From Bog-473 sp036489775 (GTDB lineage Bacteria; Actinomycetota; Acidimicrobiia; Acidimicrobiales; RAAP-2): a DNA stretch of 64,000 bases. Location: NCBI GenBank assembly GCA_036489775.1, contig DASXFC010000032.1, forward strand, positions 108,361-172,360. The letters are read 5' to 3'. Below the pieces are notes generated by a model. That model worked only from the letters and a program-made list of their open reading frames with translations. It was not told where the DNA came from and searched no databases. Shown one piece after another: positions 45,631-55,404 of this stretch. The translations under genes and the position numbers were made by a program. Every line of letters starts with the position of its first letter. Within the stretch, counting starts at the first letter, position 1.

Positions 45631-46259
45631 CGGTGCCGGTGATCAGCCTCCGAGCGAAGAAGGTGGTCACGGCCGCGATCGGGGCGGGCCGTCTCGTCGT
45701 GGTGCCCGATGTAGGTGGCTATGCGGCGGTGGTGCGAGCCGATCTCGATGATGCGTCGTCGCGGTTGGCGGCGCGGTGTTCGACCACGTCGAGCGCCCTG
45801 TGCCACCTGATCGGGTCCATCGACCAGGCCCGCGCGCTGGCCGGAGACTGGAGTGCCACCACGCAGCAGCTGATGGTCCGCTGCTGGCCTGGGGCGCTGA
45901 CCATCGTCGTACCGACCGACCGAGCACCGGGACGCATCAGCCTGCGCCTGCCATCGTCGCGCCCGTTGCGCCACCTGCTGCGTGAGAGCGGGCCGTGGCT
46001 GGTGGCGCCCCTGGGTCTGGCCACGGTAGCTGAGGTCCTCAAGACGTGGGCCGGGGACGACCACGACCATGCGGTGGCCTGCATCGTCGACGGAGGCCAC
46101 TGCGCGAACCCGACCCCGACGGTGGTCGATGCCACCGGGCCCACGTTGCGCACCGTTGAGGAGGGTGCCTTGCCGACCGCGTTCATCGAGGGCGCGCTGC
46201 TCATGGGTGGTCGCCGGCGCTGGTTCAGGTCAAGGGCGGCTGCCGGCGACCCTCGCTGA
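45627..46259 (+). CDS. Divergent YrdC/Sua5-like protein lacking canonical catalytic motifs
   Basis: Position (after prmC) and overall layout match the Sua5/YrdC/TsaC L-threonylcarbamoyladenylate synthase found here in other actinobacteria. RLVVVPDVGGYAAVV stands where PTDTVYGL is expected, CWPGALTIVVPTD matches the PGPxT strand, and TPTVVDATGPTLRTVEEGAL matches the STVVD-R-G end. The KxR substrate-binding motif and the SAN motif are not visible. This 210-aa protein may be inactive or have changed function. The tRNA t6A pathway needs an active enzyme, so another copy should exist elsewhere. Confidence 0.65.
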   Translation: MTVPVISLRAKKVVTAAIGAGRLVVVPDVGGYAAVVRADLDDASSRLAARCSTTSSALCHLIGSIDQARALAGDWSATTQQLMVRCWPGALTIVVPTDRAPGRISLRLPSSRPLRHLLRESGPWLVAPLGLATVAEVLKTWAGDDHDHAVACIVDGGHCANPTPTVVDATGPTLRTVEEGALPTAFIEGALLMGGRRRWFRSRAAAGDPR

Positions 46260-46332
46260 GCGCCACCTCGGCCGACAGCGGAGTGGGTCTAGTCTCGCGG
46301 CACGGCTCGCGAGGCGAGCGGGGGTAGGCATT

Positions 46333-49110
46333 ATGGGCGGGCTGCATCGGCGGATGAGCGGGCGACGACGGCGTGGTGCCGTGCTGCGCGTCCTCGGGTC
46401 CGTCTGCACGATGGCCATCGTGCTGCAGGCCACTGCCACGGGCGCCTCGCTGACGGTTCCCCAGCCGCTCTCGACGGACACCACCGGCTCGAACATCGAC
46501 TCGACCTATGGCAGCGGACATTTCGGACAGTGGTCGGTCGACCAGTGGGGCTTGCCGGTCTACAACTACACCGACAACGAGTCCACCGACCCTGACGCCA
46601 GCCAGCCCGAATTGGCCGGTTCCTCGGCCGCGCAGCACCAGGTGGGCAACGACAACATCAAGGGCATGGCCTTCAACGACGGGTATACCGAGTTGTGGGA
46701 TCAGGATCTCGAATCGCAGTGGAGCAATCTGTACCAGCCGTCGGCCCGTCACTTCGCCGGCGGCTACGGCTATCTCAATGTGAACGGCAAGGTGACGAGC
46801 ACGCTCTACCTCGATCACCAGCCCAACGAGTTGACCGCGCGCCAGTTCGGGGTCGGCTACGCCCGCAAGGCCGTGGTCTTCAACGGCGTGGGGGCCCAGG
46901 AGACGACCTACGCGCCTTTTGGCAGTGACCCGGTCCTGCTCGATGACGTCACCCTGACCAACTTCAGCGCCAACCCGCTGACCACGACCTGGTACGAGTA
47001 CTGGGACGTCAACCCGGTCGACCAGCTGCTCACCGCTCCGACCAGCCTGACCCGAGGCCTGGCCAGCCCGACGTGGAACGCGGCGACCCAGACGCTGAGC
47101 GTGGCTCAGATTCCGAGCGACCCGCGCGACCTGGCCCCACTGTCCATTTTTGCCGCTGCGCTGCACGGCCCGACCCAGACCTACGAGACCTCGGTGTCGA
47201 AATTCTTCGGCACGGGCAACCGGGCCGACCCGGCCGAGGTGCAGGCCAATGCGCTGAGCGGGTCGACCGCCCGGCCCAACCCACCCGGCCTCTCGGGTGA
47301 CACCCTCTTCGTGTTGCGGGCCCCGGTCACCCTGGCCCCGGGCCAGTCCGAGACCCTGCGCTACATCTACGGCATGAGCCACGCCGCCGAGGTGGCCCCG
47401 TTGGTGCGCCAGTACCGGGCCGCCACCGACCCGCTCGGTACCAGCGAGCACGACTGGGTGGCCTACATGCCCCAGGCCGACTTCGGGCCGCAGTACGCCT
47501 GGGTCGTCCGCGAGCTGCAGTGGGACGCTTACTTGTTGCGCTCGGCCACGGTGTACGAGGAGGACTCCGGCGAGCACACCGTGACCCAGGGCGGCTACTA
47601 CCAGTACGGCGACGGATTGAATCTGGGCACCCGGAGCTGGGATCACTACGAGTGGCCCCTGGTGTACTCCGACCCGGACCTGGCCCGCCAGATCCTCCTC
47701 TACACGGTCAAGCTGCAGCCACCGGGCCTGCCGGCCGACGCCCAACTGCCGTACGGGACGGGGCCGTTCTCCGAGCCCATCGAGCTGGGCACGTCGGACG
47801 ACCTCGACTTCTGGCTGCTCCAGGCGGCGTCGGAGTACGGCTTGGCCACCCGAGACACCGGGTTCTTCAACACCGAGGTGCCGTACTTCGGCGGTCTGAC
47901 CAGCGCCACGCTGTGGCAGCACCTCAAGGTGGCCTTCGAGCACATGGAGAGCTACCACGTGGCCGCCCTGCACGGTGAGTACCTGATGGGCGCCACCGGG
48001 GACTGGAACGACTTCTCCACCGAGTTCGAGCAGCTGACCGAGTCCACCCTGGTCACGGCCCAGCTGGCCTATTCGTACCCCCGGCTGGCCCAGCTGGCCG
48101 ACCTCTACGGCGACCACGCCTTCGCGGCACAGCTGCGGGCCGCCGGGGCGCGCGATCTGGCCACGCTGCAGACGCAGTGGACGGGACAGGGTTGGTACTC
48201 GCGGGGCTACTCCGGCACCACGCAGGTGGGATCCGGCGTGATCTTCGAAGAGCCTCAGCCCTGGGCCATCCTGGCCGGGGCCCCGACGGCGGCGCAGGAC
48301 ACCACCCTGGTCAAGAACATCGAGCGCTACCTCGACGGCGTGGGCGCGCCGGGCGGGCCGACCAAGATCGGCACCGCGCTGGTCCCCGGTCTGAACGACC
48401 CCGGCGTGACCCAACATGCACCCACCTCCCTCCTCACCCTGCCGACGTCGCTCGAGTCGATCGTCGGCTCCAAGGTGCTGTCCATGTCGCCCTACAACGG
48501 CGCCGACGAGTGGCCCGGTGGGGTGTGGTTCGACCCCAACGGCTGGCTCACCTGGGCCCTGGGCAGCCTCCAGGGTGTGGTGCCGGGCGCGGTGGACGAT
48601 GCCTGGAGTGAGTACCTTCGCAACACGCTGGCGACCCATGCCACCGCCTTCCCGGACCACTGGGCCGGCACCATCTCCATCGACGACGTCTGTTACGCCT
48701 ACTACTCACCCACACCGGCCGACTGCGGCAACGGCCTGTCCACCAGCTACGACGGGCAGATCACCGAGCAGCCCACCTGGATGGAGATGGACGCCATCCG
48801 CCTGGCCGGGGTCACCCCGGTCGGGGACGGCTACGACATCACGCCGCACCTGCCCATGACCACCTTCTCGCTGCGCATGCCCCAGGTGGGCGTGGCCTCG
48901 GCGCCGGGCCTGTTGCGCGGCTACGTGGTGCCTCAGGCCAGCGCCACCATCGTCATGCACGTGTCGCTTCCCCCGGGCAGCGCCGGCCACTCCCTGCAGG
49001 CCTTCGCCGACGGGCACGCCGTGCCCTCACACGTGGTCAACGGGTTGGTGGAGTTCACGCTGCCCGTGACGGCCGGCCAGGCGGCCAACTGGGCTGTCGA
49101 GGCCGACTGA
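46333..49110 (+). CDS. Secreted GH94/GH36-like (GT36-type) carbohydrate-active protein
   Basis: The 925-aa product starts at ATG 46333 with a basic N-terminus (RRMSGRRRRGAVLRVLG) and a hydrophobic signal segment ending near ATATGASL, so it is exported. An N-terminal beta-sandwich is followed by an (alpha/alpha)6 barrel. GATGDWNDFS near residue 556 matches the catalytic Asp motif of cellobiose-phosphorylase-like GH94 enzymes, and VIFEEPQPWAILAGAP and EWPGGVWFDPNGWLTWALGS fit the rest of the barrel. A phosphorylase outside the cell would lack phosphate at useful levels, so a hydrolase role is possible. It lies at the left edge of a lineage-specific block. Confidence 0.72.
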   Translation: MGGLHRRMSGRRRRGAVLRVLGSVCTMAIVLQATATGASLTVPQPLSTDTTGSNIDSTYGSGHFGQWSVDQWGLPVYNYTDNESTDPDASQPELAGSSAAQHQVGNDNIKGMAFNDGYTELWDQDLESQWSNLYQPSARHFAGGYGYLNVNGKVTSTLYLDHQPNELTARQFGVGYARKAVVFNGVGAQETTYAPFGSDPVLLDDVTLTNFSANPLTTTWYEYWDVNPVDQLLTAPTSLTRGLASPTWNAATQTLSVAQIPSDPRDLAPLSIFAAALHGPTQTYETSVSKFFGTGNRADPAEVQANALSGSTARPNPPGLSGDTLFVLRAPVTLAPGQSETLRYIYGMSHAAEVAPLVRQYRAATDPLGTSEHDWVAYMPQADFGPQYAWVVRELQWDAYLLRSATVYEEDSGEHTVTQGGYYQYGDGLNLGTRSWDHYEWPLVYSDPDLARQILLYTVKLQPPGLPADAQLPYGTGPFSEPIELGTSDDLDFWLLQAASEYGLATRDTGFFNTEVPYFGGLTSATLWQHLKVAFEHMESYHVAALHGEYLMGATGDWNDFSTEFEQLTESTLVTAQLAYSYPRLAQLADLYGDHAFAAQLRAAGARDLATLQTQWTGQGWYSRGYSGTTQVGSGVIFEEPQPWAILAGAPTAAQDTTLVKNIERYLDGVGAPGGPTKIGTALVPGLNDPGVTQHAPTSLLTLPTSLESIVGSKVLSMSPYNGADEWPGGVWFDPNGWLTWALGSLQGVVPGAVDDAWSEYLRNTLATHATAFPDHWAGTISIDDVCYAYYSPTPADCGNGLSTSYDGQITEQPTWMEMDAIRLAGVTPVGDGYDITPHLPMTTFSLRMPQVGVASAPGLLRGYVVPQASATIVMHVSLPPGSAGHSLQAFADGHAVPSHVVNGLVEFTLPVTAGQAANWAVEAD

Positions 49111-49111
49111 G

Positions 49112-50148
49112 CTACGGGGTGCCCACCCGCTCGACCGCGGGCAGGTGGCTGACCGAGCGCTTGGCCTCCCAGTGGCTGCGGCCCAGGGCGCGGAAATGGC
49201 CGGGGCGGTCAGTCAGGGCGTAGGTGGCCAACCACAGGCGCTTGAGATGGCGCTTGTAGCCGTTGGCCACGTCGTCGTCGTAGGCGGTGCGGCCGTGGAG
49301 CACGTGGTAGTTGTTGATGAACTGCATCTCGCCGGGCTGGAGATCCATGTACACGTTGAAGTCCGGGTCGTTGGCCAGTGCCACCGCGGTGCGGATGGCC
49401 TCCTTGGCCGTGTCGCTCAGGCGCGGGGCGTCAGGATGGCGTTGCGAGGCCAGGATGTACTGCGGGATGAAGCGCACGAAGAGCCGTCCGTTGTGGGCGG
49501 TGAACCCGGGCACGGTGTAGAAGGCGCGGGCACCGTCCGCCTGTTCACCCCGGGTGTCGTAGGGGAGCTCCTCATAGAGCGCGGCGGCCAGCTCGGGGCT
49601 GGTGCGCACCATGTGGTTGTGGATGGCCACCGCGTTGGCAACGCAGGACAGCCCACCGGTGCGGGCCGTGCGCAGGCAGAGCAGGCCGACCAGGTCGGAG
49701 CCGTCGGTGTGGTAGTCGAGCGCGATACCGCCCAGTTCGTTGCCCCGCACGGTCGGGTCGTCGATGGTCTTGCCCTGGTCGGTCACGTCACCCAGCACGT
49801 GGCCGTGCTGGTTCTGCGCCCAGGGCTCACCGAGGTGCAGGCCGATGCCCCAGTAGAGGAGGGTGACGTCGTCGTCGGAGTAGACGCTGGTGTCGAGTGC
49901 GCTGATCCGCATGAAGCCGCGGCCGTCCAGCAGCACGTCGACCACGCCGTCGAGCTTGGCGGCCAGGCCCTCGAGCGGGAAGTCCTCCTTGCCGATCTCG
50001 AGCGGATCGGCGCTCTTGGCCTTGGCCACGCGCAGGGCGGCGTCAAGCTCGGCCCGATCCGCATCGTTCAGTCGCAGCGTCCAGGCCTCGGAGTCGGCCA
50101 CATCGGCGGCCCGCCACTCGGCGGCGGGCTCGAGCTCATGCAGATCCA

Positions 50149-50149
<1 letters not shown>
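49112..50149 (-). CDS. TauD/TfdA-like Fe(II)/2-oxoglutarate-dependent dioxygenase
   Basis: This 345-aa protein has the double-stranded beta-helix signature of the TauD/TfdA family: LDYHTDGSDLVGLLCLRTA supplies the H-x-D iron ligands and NNYHVLHGRTAYDDD the distal His. LKRLWLATY carries the likely 2-oxoglutarate-binding Arg. Members hydroxylate or cleave sulfonates, aryloxy acids, gamma-butyrobetaine or similar. The start shares 1 base with the stop of the upstream amidohydrolase gene, so both probably belong to one catabolic operon. The substrate is unknown. Confidence 0.85.
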
Positions 50150-51873
<1,724 letters not shown>

Positions 51874-51995
51874 CTGCAGCCCCCATCCGTCGCTCACTCG
51901 CTGGGTGCGTGCATCCGGGCGAGGTAGTGGGATCAATCTACTGAGGTGGCACGAACTCCCGCTTGTCGGGCCCAAGGACCAGGGGGAGAGGGGGT

Positions 51996-52001
51996 TAGCC
52001 T
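51996..52001 (+). promoter_or_regulatory. -10 box of 52008 gene, probable leaderless start
   Basis: TAGCCT ends 6 bases before GTG 52008, with no Shine-Dalgarno in the gap. Confidence 0.4.
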
Positions 52002-52007
52002 TCAGCT

Positions 52008-52448
52008 GTGAAGGGCGACGCACAGAAGCGCCAATCAGCTCCGCAGCGGCGACGGATCGAACACCGGACCCACCAGCTCCCCATCTGGAGCCGGGCTCTC
52101 TACAAGATCGAGCACTACACGTTCCTGCCTGTGGTTGCCCTGGTCGTCACCCTGGCCGCACTGGTGCTGGTGATCGCCATCGCCGCCACCGGATTCCCGT
52201 CTGACTGGGTGGCCGCGTTCGAGATGTCGGCGTCGGCGCTCACCCTGGTCATGGTCTTCGCCATTCAGCACACCCAGGGCAGAGAACAAGCGGCCACACA
52301 ACGCAAACTCGATGAGCTCATCCGGGCCACCCCTGGCGCGGACGAGTCGCTGATGATGCTCGAAGAAGCTCCCCAGCAGGTCCTGCTCAAGGTGGAAGGC
52401 GAGCAACGCGATGTCCGATTGAACTCTCCGGACACTGAACGCGACTGA
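52008..52448 (+). CDS. Low-affinity iron permease-like small membrane protein
   Basis: This 146-aa protein has two transmembrane helices (FLPVVALVVTLAALVLVIAI and AFEMSASALTLVMVFAIQHT). HTQGREQAATQRKLDELIRA follows. The last part matches the conserved Q-x-R-x-x-x-A-x-x-x-KLDELI pattern of the PF04120 low-affinity iron permease family. Iron transport by bacterial members is not well shown. The N-terminus is basic and cytoplasmic. GTG 52008 is probably a leaderless start. It lies between the amidohydrolase (divergent) and the HxlR regulator (convergent). Confidence 0.8.
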   Translation: MKGDAQKRQSAPQRRRIEHRTHQLPIWSRALYKIEHYTFLPVVALVVTLAALVLVIAIAATGFPSDWVAAFEMSASALTLVMVFAIQHTQGREQAATQRKLDELIRATPGADESLMMLEEAPQQVLLKVEGEQRDVRLNSPDTERD

Positions 52449-52492
52449 ACCGGTCACCCCGAGCAGCCGGCCCGGTCGACCGATGATCGCGG

Positions 52493-53167
52493 CTACCCGG
52501 CCTTGGGGATGCCGGCCAGCACCGGATGTTGACCGAACCACGCCGGGATGCGGCTGGTCACGGTTCGCCGCCCGTGGAGCATGAGCGACCCCTCTGACAA
52601 GGCGGCCCTGAAGGTGCTGTCGCCCATCCAGACCTTGGTCAGCGCGCCCAGGTCGCCCGTAACTTCAACGTCCACCTCGTCGCCAGGTTCGGTCAAACAC
52701 AGATCAGCCTCGTTGCCGTCGAGCACCATCCAGTAGTAGCGCCGAGCGGGCGCCATGGAGGGAAACGAGAACTGGACCACCGTCCGGCCATTGCCCAGGC
52801 CCTTCGGGTCGACATAGCGCCGCACGTCCCACAGCAAGAGCCCGGGATCCAGGTCGTCGGGGCCGTAGTCACTGCGTACCCAACGCTGACCCCATTCGCC
52901 CAGTGACTGGATGAGGGGGAAGAGCTCACGCCCGGCGTCGGTCAGCCGATAGGCGCCATCCGGCCCCTCATGCGTGATCACGCCGGCGAGCGTGAGCTCC
53001 TTGAGGCGCTTGGACAGCAGGGCCGGCGAACAGGTGGGGATGCCCCGTCGGATCTCGTTGAAGCGGCTGCTCCCGACCAACAATTCGCGCACGATGAGCG
53101 GCGTCCACGGTCGGCAGACCACCTCGGACGCTTTGGACACCGGGCAGAACTGGCCGTAGTCGGTCAT
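52493..53167 (-). CDS. HxlR family transcriptional regulator with C-terminal SCP2-like domain
   Basis: This 224-aa protein has the HxlR winged-helix (CPVSKASEVVCRPWTPLIVR; SSRFNEIRRGIPTCSPALLS; LAGVITHEGPDGAYRLT), with an N-terminal Cys that in this family can be redox-active. Residues about 110-224 resemble an SCP2/sterol-carrier-like domain that binds hydrophobic ligands (YYWMVLDGNEADLCL). It is divergent from the dsrE-like gene with a 59-base gap holding GTACTAGT, so it may regulate that gene. The ligand is unknown. Confidence 0.85.
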   Translation of the reverse strand: MTDYGQFCPVSKASEVVCRPWTPLIVRELLVGSSRFNEIRRGIPTCSPALLSKRLKELTLAGVITHEGPDGAYRLTDAGRELFPLIQSLGEWGQRWVRSDYGPDDLDPGLLLWDVRRYVDPKGLGNGRTVVQFSFPSMAPARRYYWMVLDGNEADLCLTEPGDEVDVEVTGDLGALTKVWMGDSTFRAALSEGSLMLHGRRTVTSRIPAWFGQHPVLAGIPKAG

Positions 53168-53226
53168 CGCCGCAGGTTAGCGCGCTTCACTTTCTGTACT
53201 AGTCGGATCCCGCGGCAACCCGGACA

Positions 53227-53628
53227 ATGAACGAACTGCCCCACCACAGAAAGGTGGCACTCGTCATGCCCACCAAGGCCGCCATCAGCCTCACCACCGG
53301 ACTCGAGGACGCCGAGCGGGTGACCATCGCGTTCCTGGTTGCCGTCGGAGCGGCCGAAGGGGGTCGTCCGACCGTCCTGTTCCTCACCAAGGAGGCGGTC
53401 CGACTGGCCGTGCGGGGCGTGGCCACCGGGGTGGCCTGCGATGGCTGCCCCCCGCTCGAGGGACTGCTCGATCGCTACGCGCAGGCCGGCGGCACCTTCA
53501 TGGTCTGCCCGGTCTGTGTCAACGCCAAGAAGCTCGACCCGTCGGACTTCATTGACCAGGCCGCTCTGGGCGGATCGGTGCAGCTGTGGGAGTGGATCGG
53601 CGACGGCGCCACGACCTTCAGCTACTGA
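53227..53628 (+). CDS. DsrE family protein
   Basis: This 133-aa protein has the DsrE/DsrF-like flavodoxin fold: VALVMPTKAAISLTTGLEDA, then FLVAVGAAEGGRPTVLFLTK and a Cys-containing loop GTFMVCPVCVNAKKL. Family members carry or transfer sulfur on conserved cysteines, or serve as peroxiredoxin-like proteins. CPVC together with the preceding CDGCPP gives four cysteines, which could bind metal or sulfur. ATG 53227 lacks a clear ribosome binding site, and ATG 53266 with upstream AAAGGTG is an alternative. It is probably controlled by the divergent HxlR regulator. Confidence 0.8.
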   Translation: MNELPHHRKVALVMPTKAAISLTTGLEDAERVTIAFLVAVGAAEGGRPTVLFLTKEAVRLAVRGVATGVACDGCPPLEGLLDRYAQAGGTFMVCPVCVNAKKLDPSDFIDQAALGGSVQLWEWIGDGATTFSY

Positions 53629-53694
53629 CGCCGACGATCGGGCGTGTGGCGGGCGCTCGTGCCATAGTCGGGCTGCTCCTGTTCCCGACAGAGA

Positions 53695-54663
53695 ATGGAC
53701 GAGATGCTCTTCGGCCTTCGCTTCGATCTCCGCAATCCCGCCTTCGCCGGGATCGACATGGGGGACCGATACCGCGCCATCCTGGACATGGCCGAGTGGG
53801 CCGATCTACGGGGTGGGTTGTACCTCAGTCTGTCCGAGCACCACGGGAGCGATGACGGCTGTCTACCCAGCCCGCTGACCATGGCCGCGGCCATCGCGGC
53901 GCGCACCACCAACATCCGGATCGGCATCAACGCGCTGATCCCCGCCTTCTACGACCCCTTGCGTCTGGCCGAGGACACCGCCGTGGTCGACCTGATCAGC
54001 GGTGGTCGCCTCGACCTCACGCTCGGCGGCGGCTACGTCACCGCCGAGTTCGCGATGTTCGGGGTGGCACTCTCGGAGCGGCCGGCCCGGGTGGTCGAGA
54101 CGGTCGAGACCCTGCGGGCGGCCTGGACGGGCCAGCCGTTCGAGTTCAGAGGTCGAACGGTCCGGGTGACGCCCACTCCGGCCCAGCCGGGTGGACCGAC
54201 CATCGCACTCGGGGGCAGCAGCGAAGCGGTGGCCCGCCGGGCTGCCCGCATCGCCGACGGCTTCATGCCGTCCGAGCCGCGGTGGTGGCAGTACTACCGG
54301 GACGAGTGCATCGCGCTCGGGAGGCCTGACCCCGGTCCGGGCTTGAGGGGGACGGCGGCCACGGTGGTATTGGCCGATGACCCCGAAGCGATGTGGCCGA
54401 AGCTCGGCCCGTACTTCTTGCACGAGACGAACTCGTACAGCGCCTGGAAGACGGAGGCCAATGTGGCCAGCCCCTATGCACCCATGGTCGATCTCGACGA
54501 GGTCCGGGCCAGCGGCCAGTACCGGATCCTCACCCCTGCGCAGTACTCGGCCGAGCTGGAGGGGGCCGAGCTTCCCTTCGCCATGCTGCACCCGATGGTC
54601 GGTGGCATCCCGCCCGAGCTGGCCTGGGAGAGCCTGCGCCTCTTCGAGGCGCGATGTCTCTGA
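53695..54663 (+). CDS. LLM class (luciferase-like) F420/flavin-dependent oxidoreductase
   Basis: This 322-aa TIM-barrel protein has the luciferase-like monooxygenase pattern: YLSLSEHHGSDDGCLPSPLT, AARTTNIRIGINALIPAFYD, DLISGGRLDLTLGGGYVTAE and IALGGSSEAVARRAARIADG. Actinobacterial members mostly use cofactor F420, though FMN is possible. The substrate is unknown. The last 10 bases overlap the start chosen for the fatty acid hydroxylase gene, so the two are probably one operon. Confidence 0.9.
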   Translation: MDEMLFGLRFDLRNPAFAGIDMGDRYRAILDMAEWADLRGGLYLSLSEHHGSDDGCLPSPLTMAAAIAARTTNIRIGINALIPAFYDPLRLAEDTAVVDLISGGRLDLTLGGGYVTAEFAMFGVALSERPARVVETVETLRAAWTGQPFEFRGRTVRVTPTPAQPGGPTIALGGSSEAVARRAARIADGFMPSEPRWWQYYRDECIALGRPDPGPGLRGTAATVVLADDPEAMWPKLGPYFLHETNSYSAWKTEANVASPYAPMVDLDEVRASGQYRILTPAQYSAELEGAELPFAMLHPMVGGIPPELAWESLRLFEARCL

Positions 54664-55400
54664 TCGAGCCATGGAACCCGGCCCGCCCCAATGAGCCACA
54701 CGACTGCTCGCCGGTTTGGCAACATGGAGCCGTGGCGACTCGCACCGACACCATCTCCGTGACCCCCACTGCACTGACGCTGCGTGGCGCAGCCCGGGTG
54801 TTCATCGGGCAGCGAACTCCGAAGATCATCATCGTGGCCCTGGCCGCTACCGTGGCCGGTCGCGTGGTGGTCGGGCAGTGGACCTGGTGGGACCTGTTGG
54901 GACCGGCCATCCTGCTGGCGGTACAGCCCTTCACCGAGTGGGCCATCCACGTGTTCCTGCTCCACTTCAAGCCGGTCACCTGGCGCGGCCGTCGGCTCGA
55001 CCCGCTAGTGGCGCGCAAGCACCGGGCCCACCACGCCGACCCCAAGGATCTCGGCCTGGTCTTCGTCCCACTGCCCGCGCTGGTGGCCCTGATCGCCGGC
55101 ATGGCCCTCGGCTTCTTGCTGGCGCTCCCGTTGGACCGCGGGCTCAGTGTCCTGGTGGTCGGCTACGCCATGCTCTTGGCCTATGAGTGGACGCACTACC
55201 TGATCCACTCGACCTACCGGCCCCGCCACGCGGTCTATCGCTATGCCTGGCGGGCGCATCGCAACCACCACTTCCGCAATGAGCACTACTGGTTCGGGGT
55301 CACCATGCATCTGGCCGACCACGTGCTGCGGACCTTCCCCGAGAAGACGGCGGTCGAGGTGTCGCCGACGGCGCGCACCCTTGGGGTGGACGCCGCCTAA
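54654..55400 (+). CDS. Fatty acid hydroxylase / sterol desaturase superfamily membrane protein
   Basis: The 248-aa product starts at ATG 54654, overlapping the preceding gene; GTG 54732 is an alternative. It has about four transmembrane helices and the di-iron histidine clusters of the family: HVFLLH, HRAHHADP, HYLIH and HRNHHFRNEHYWFGVT. It should hydroxylate or desaturate a lipid chain at the membrane. It may pair with the LLM oxidoreductase, but no shared substrate is evident. It converges on the thiolase-like gene. Confidence 0.87.
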   Translation: MSLIEPWNPARPNEPHDCSPVWQHGAVATRTDTISVTPTALTLRGAARVFIGQRTPKIIIVALAATVAGRVVVGQWTWWDLLGPAILLAVQPFTEWAIHVFLLHFKPVTWRGRRLDPLVARKHRAHHADPKDLGLVFVPLPALVALIAGMALGFLLALPLDRGLSVLVVGYAMLLAYEWTHYLIHSTYRPRHAVYRYAWRAHRNHHFRNEHYWFGVTMHLADHVLRTFPEKTAVEVSPTARTLGVDAA

Positions 55401-55404
55401 GGCG

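Noticed and set aside
46225..48660. 811-codon minus-strand ORF opposite the GH94-like gene
   Set aside because: Very long, but it has no recognisable domain and is rich in Gly/Val/Arg/Gln. The plus strand encodes a coherent fold with a signal peptide and the GDWND motif.
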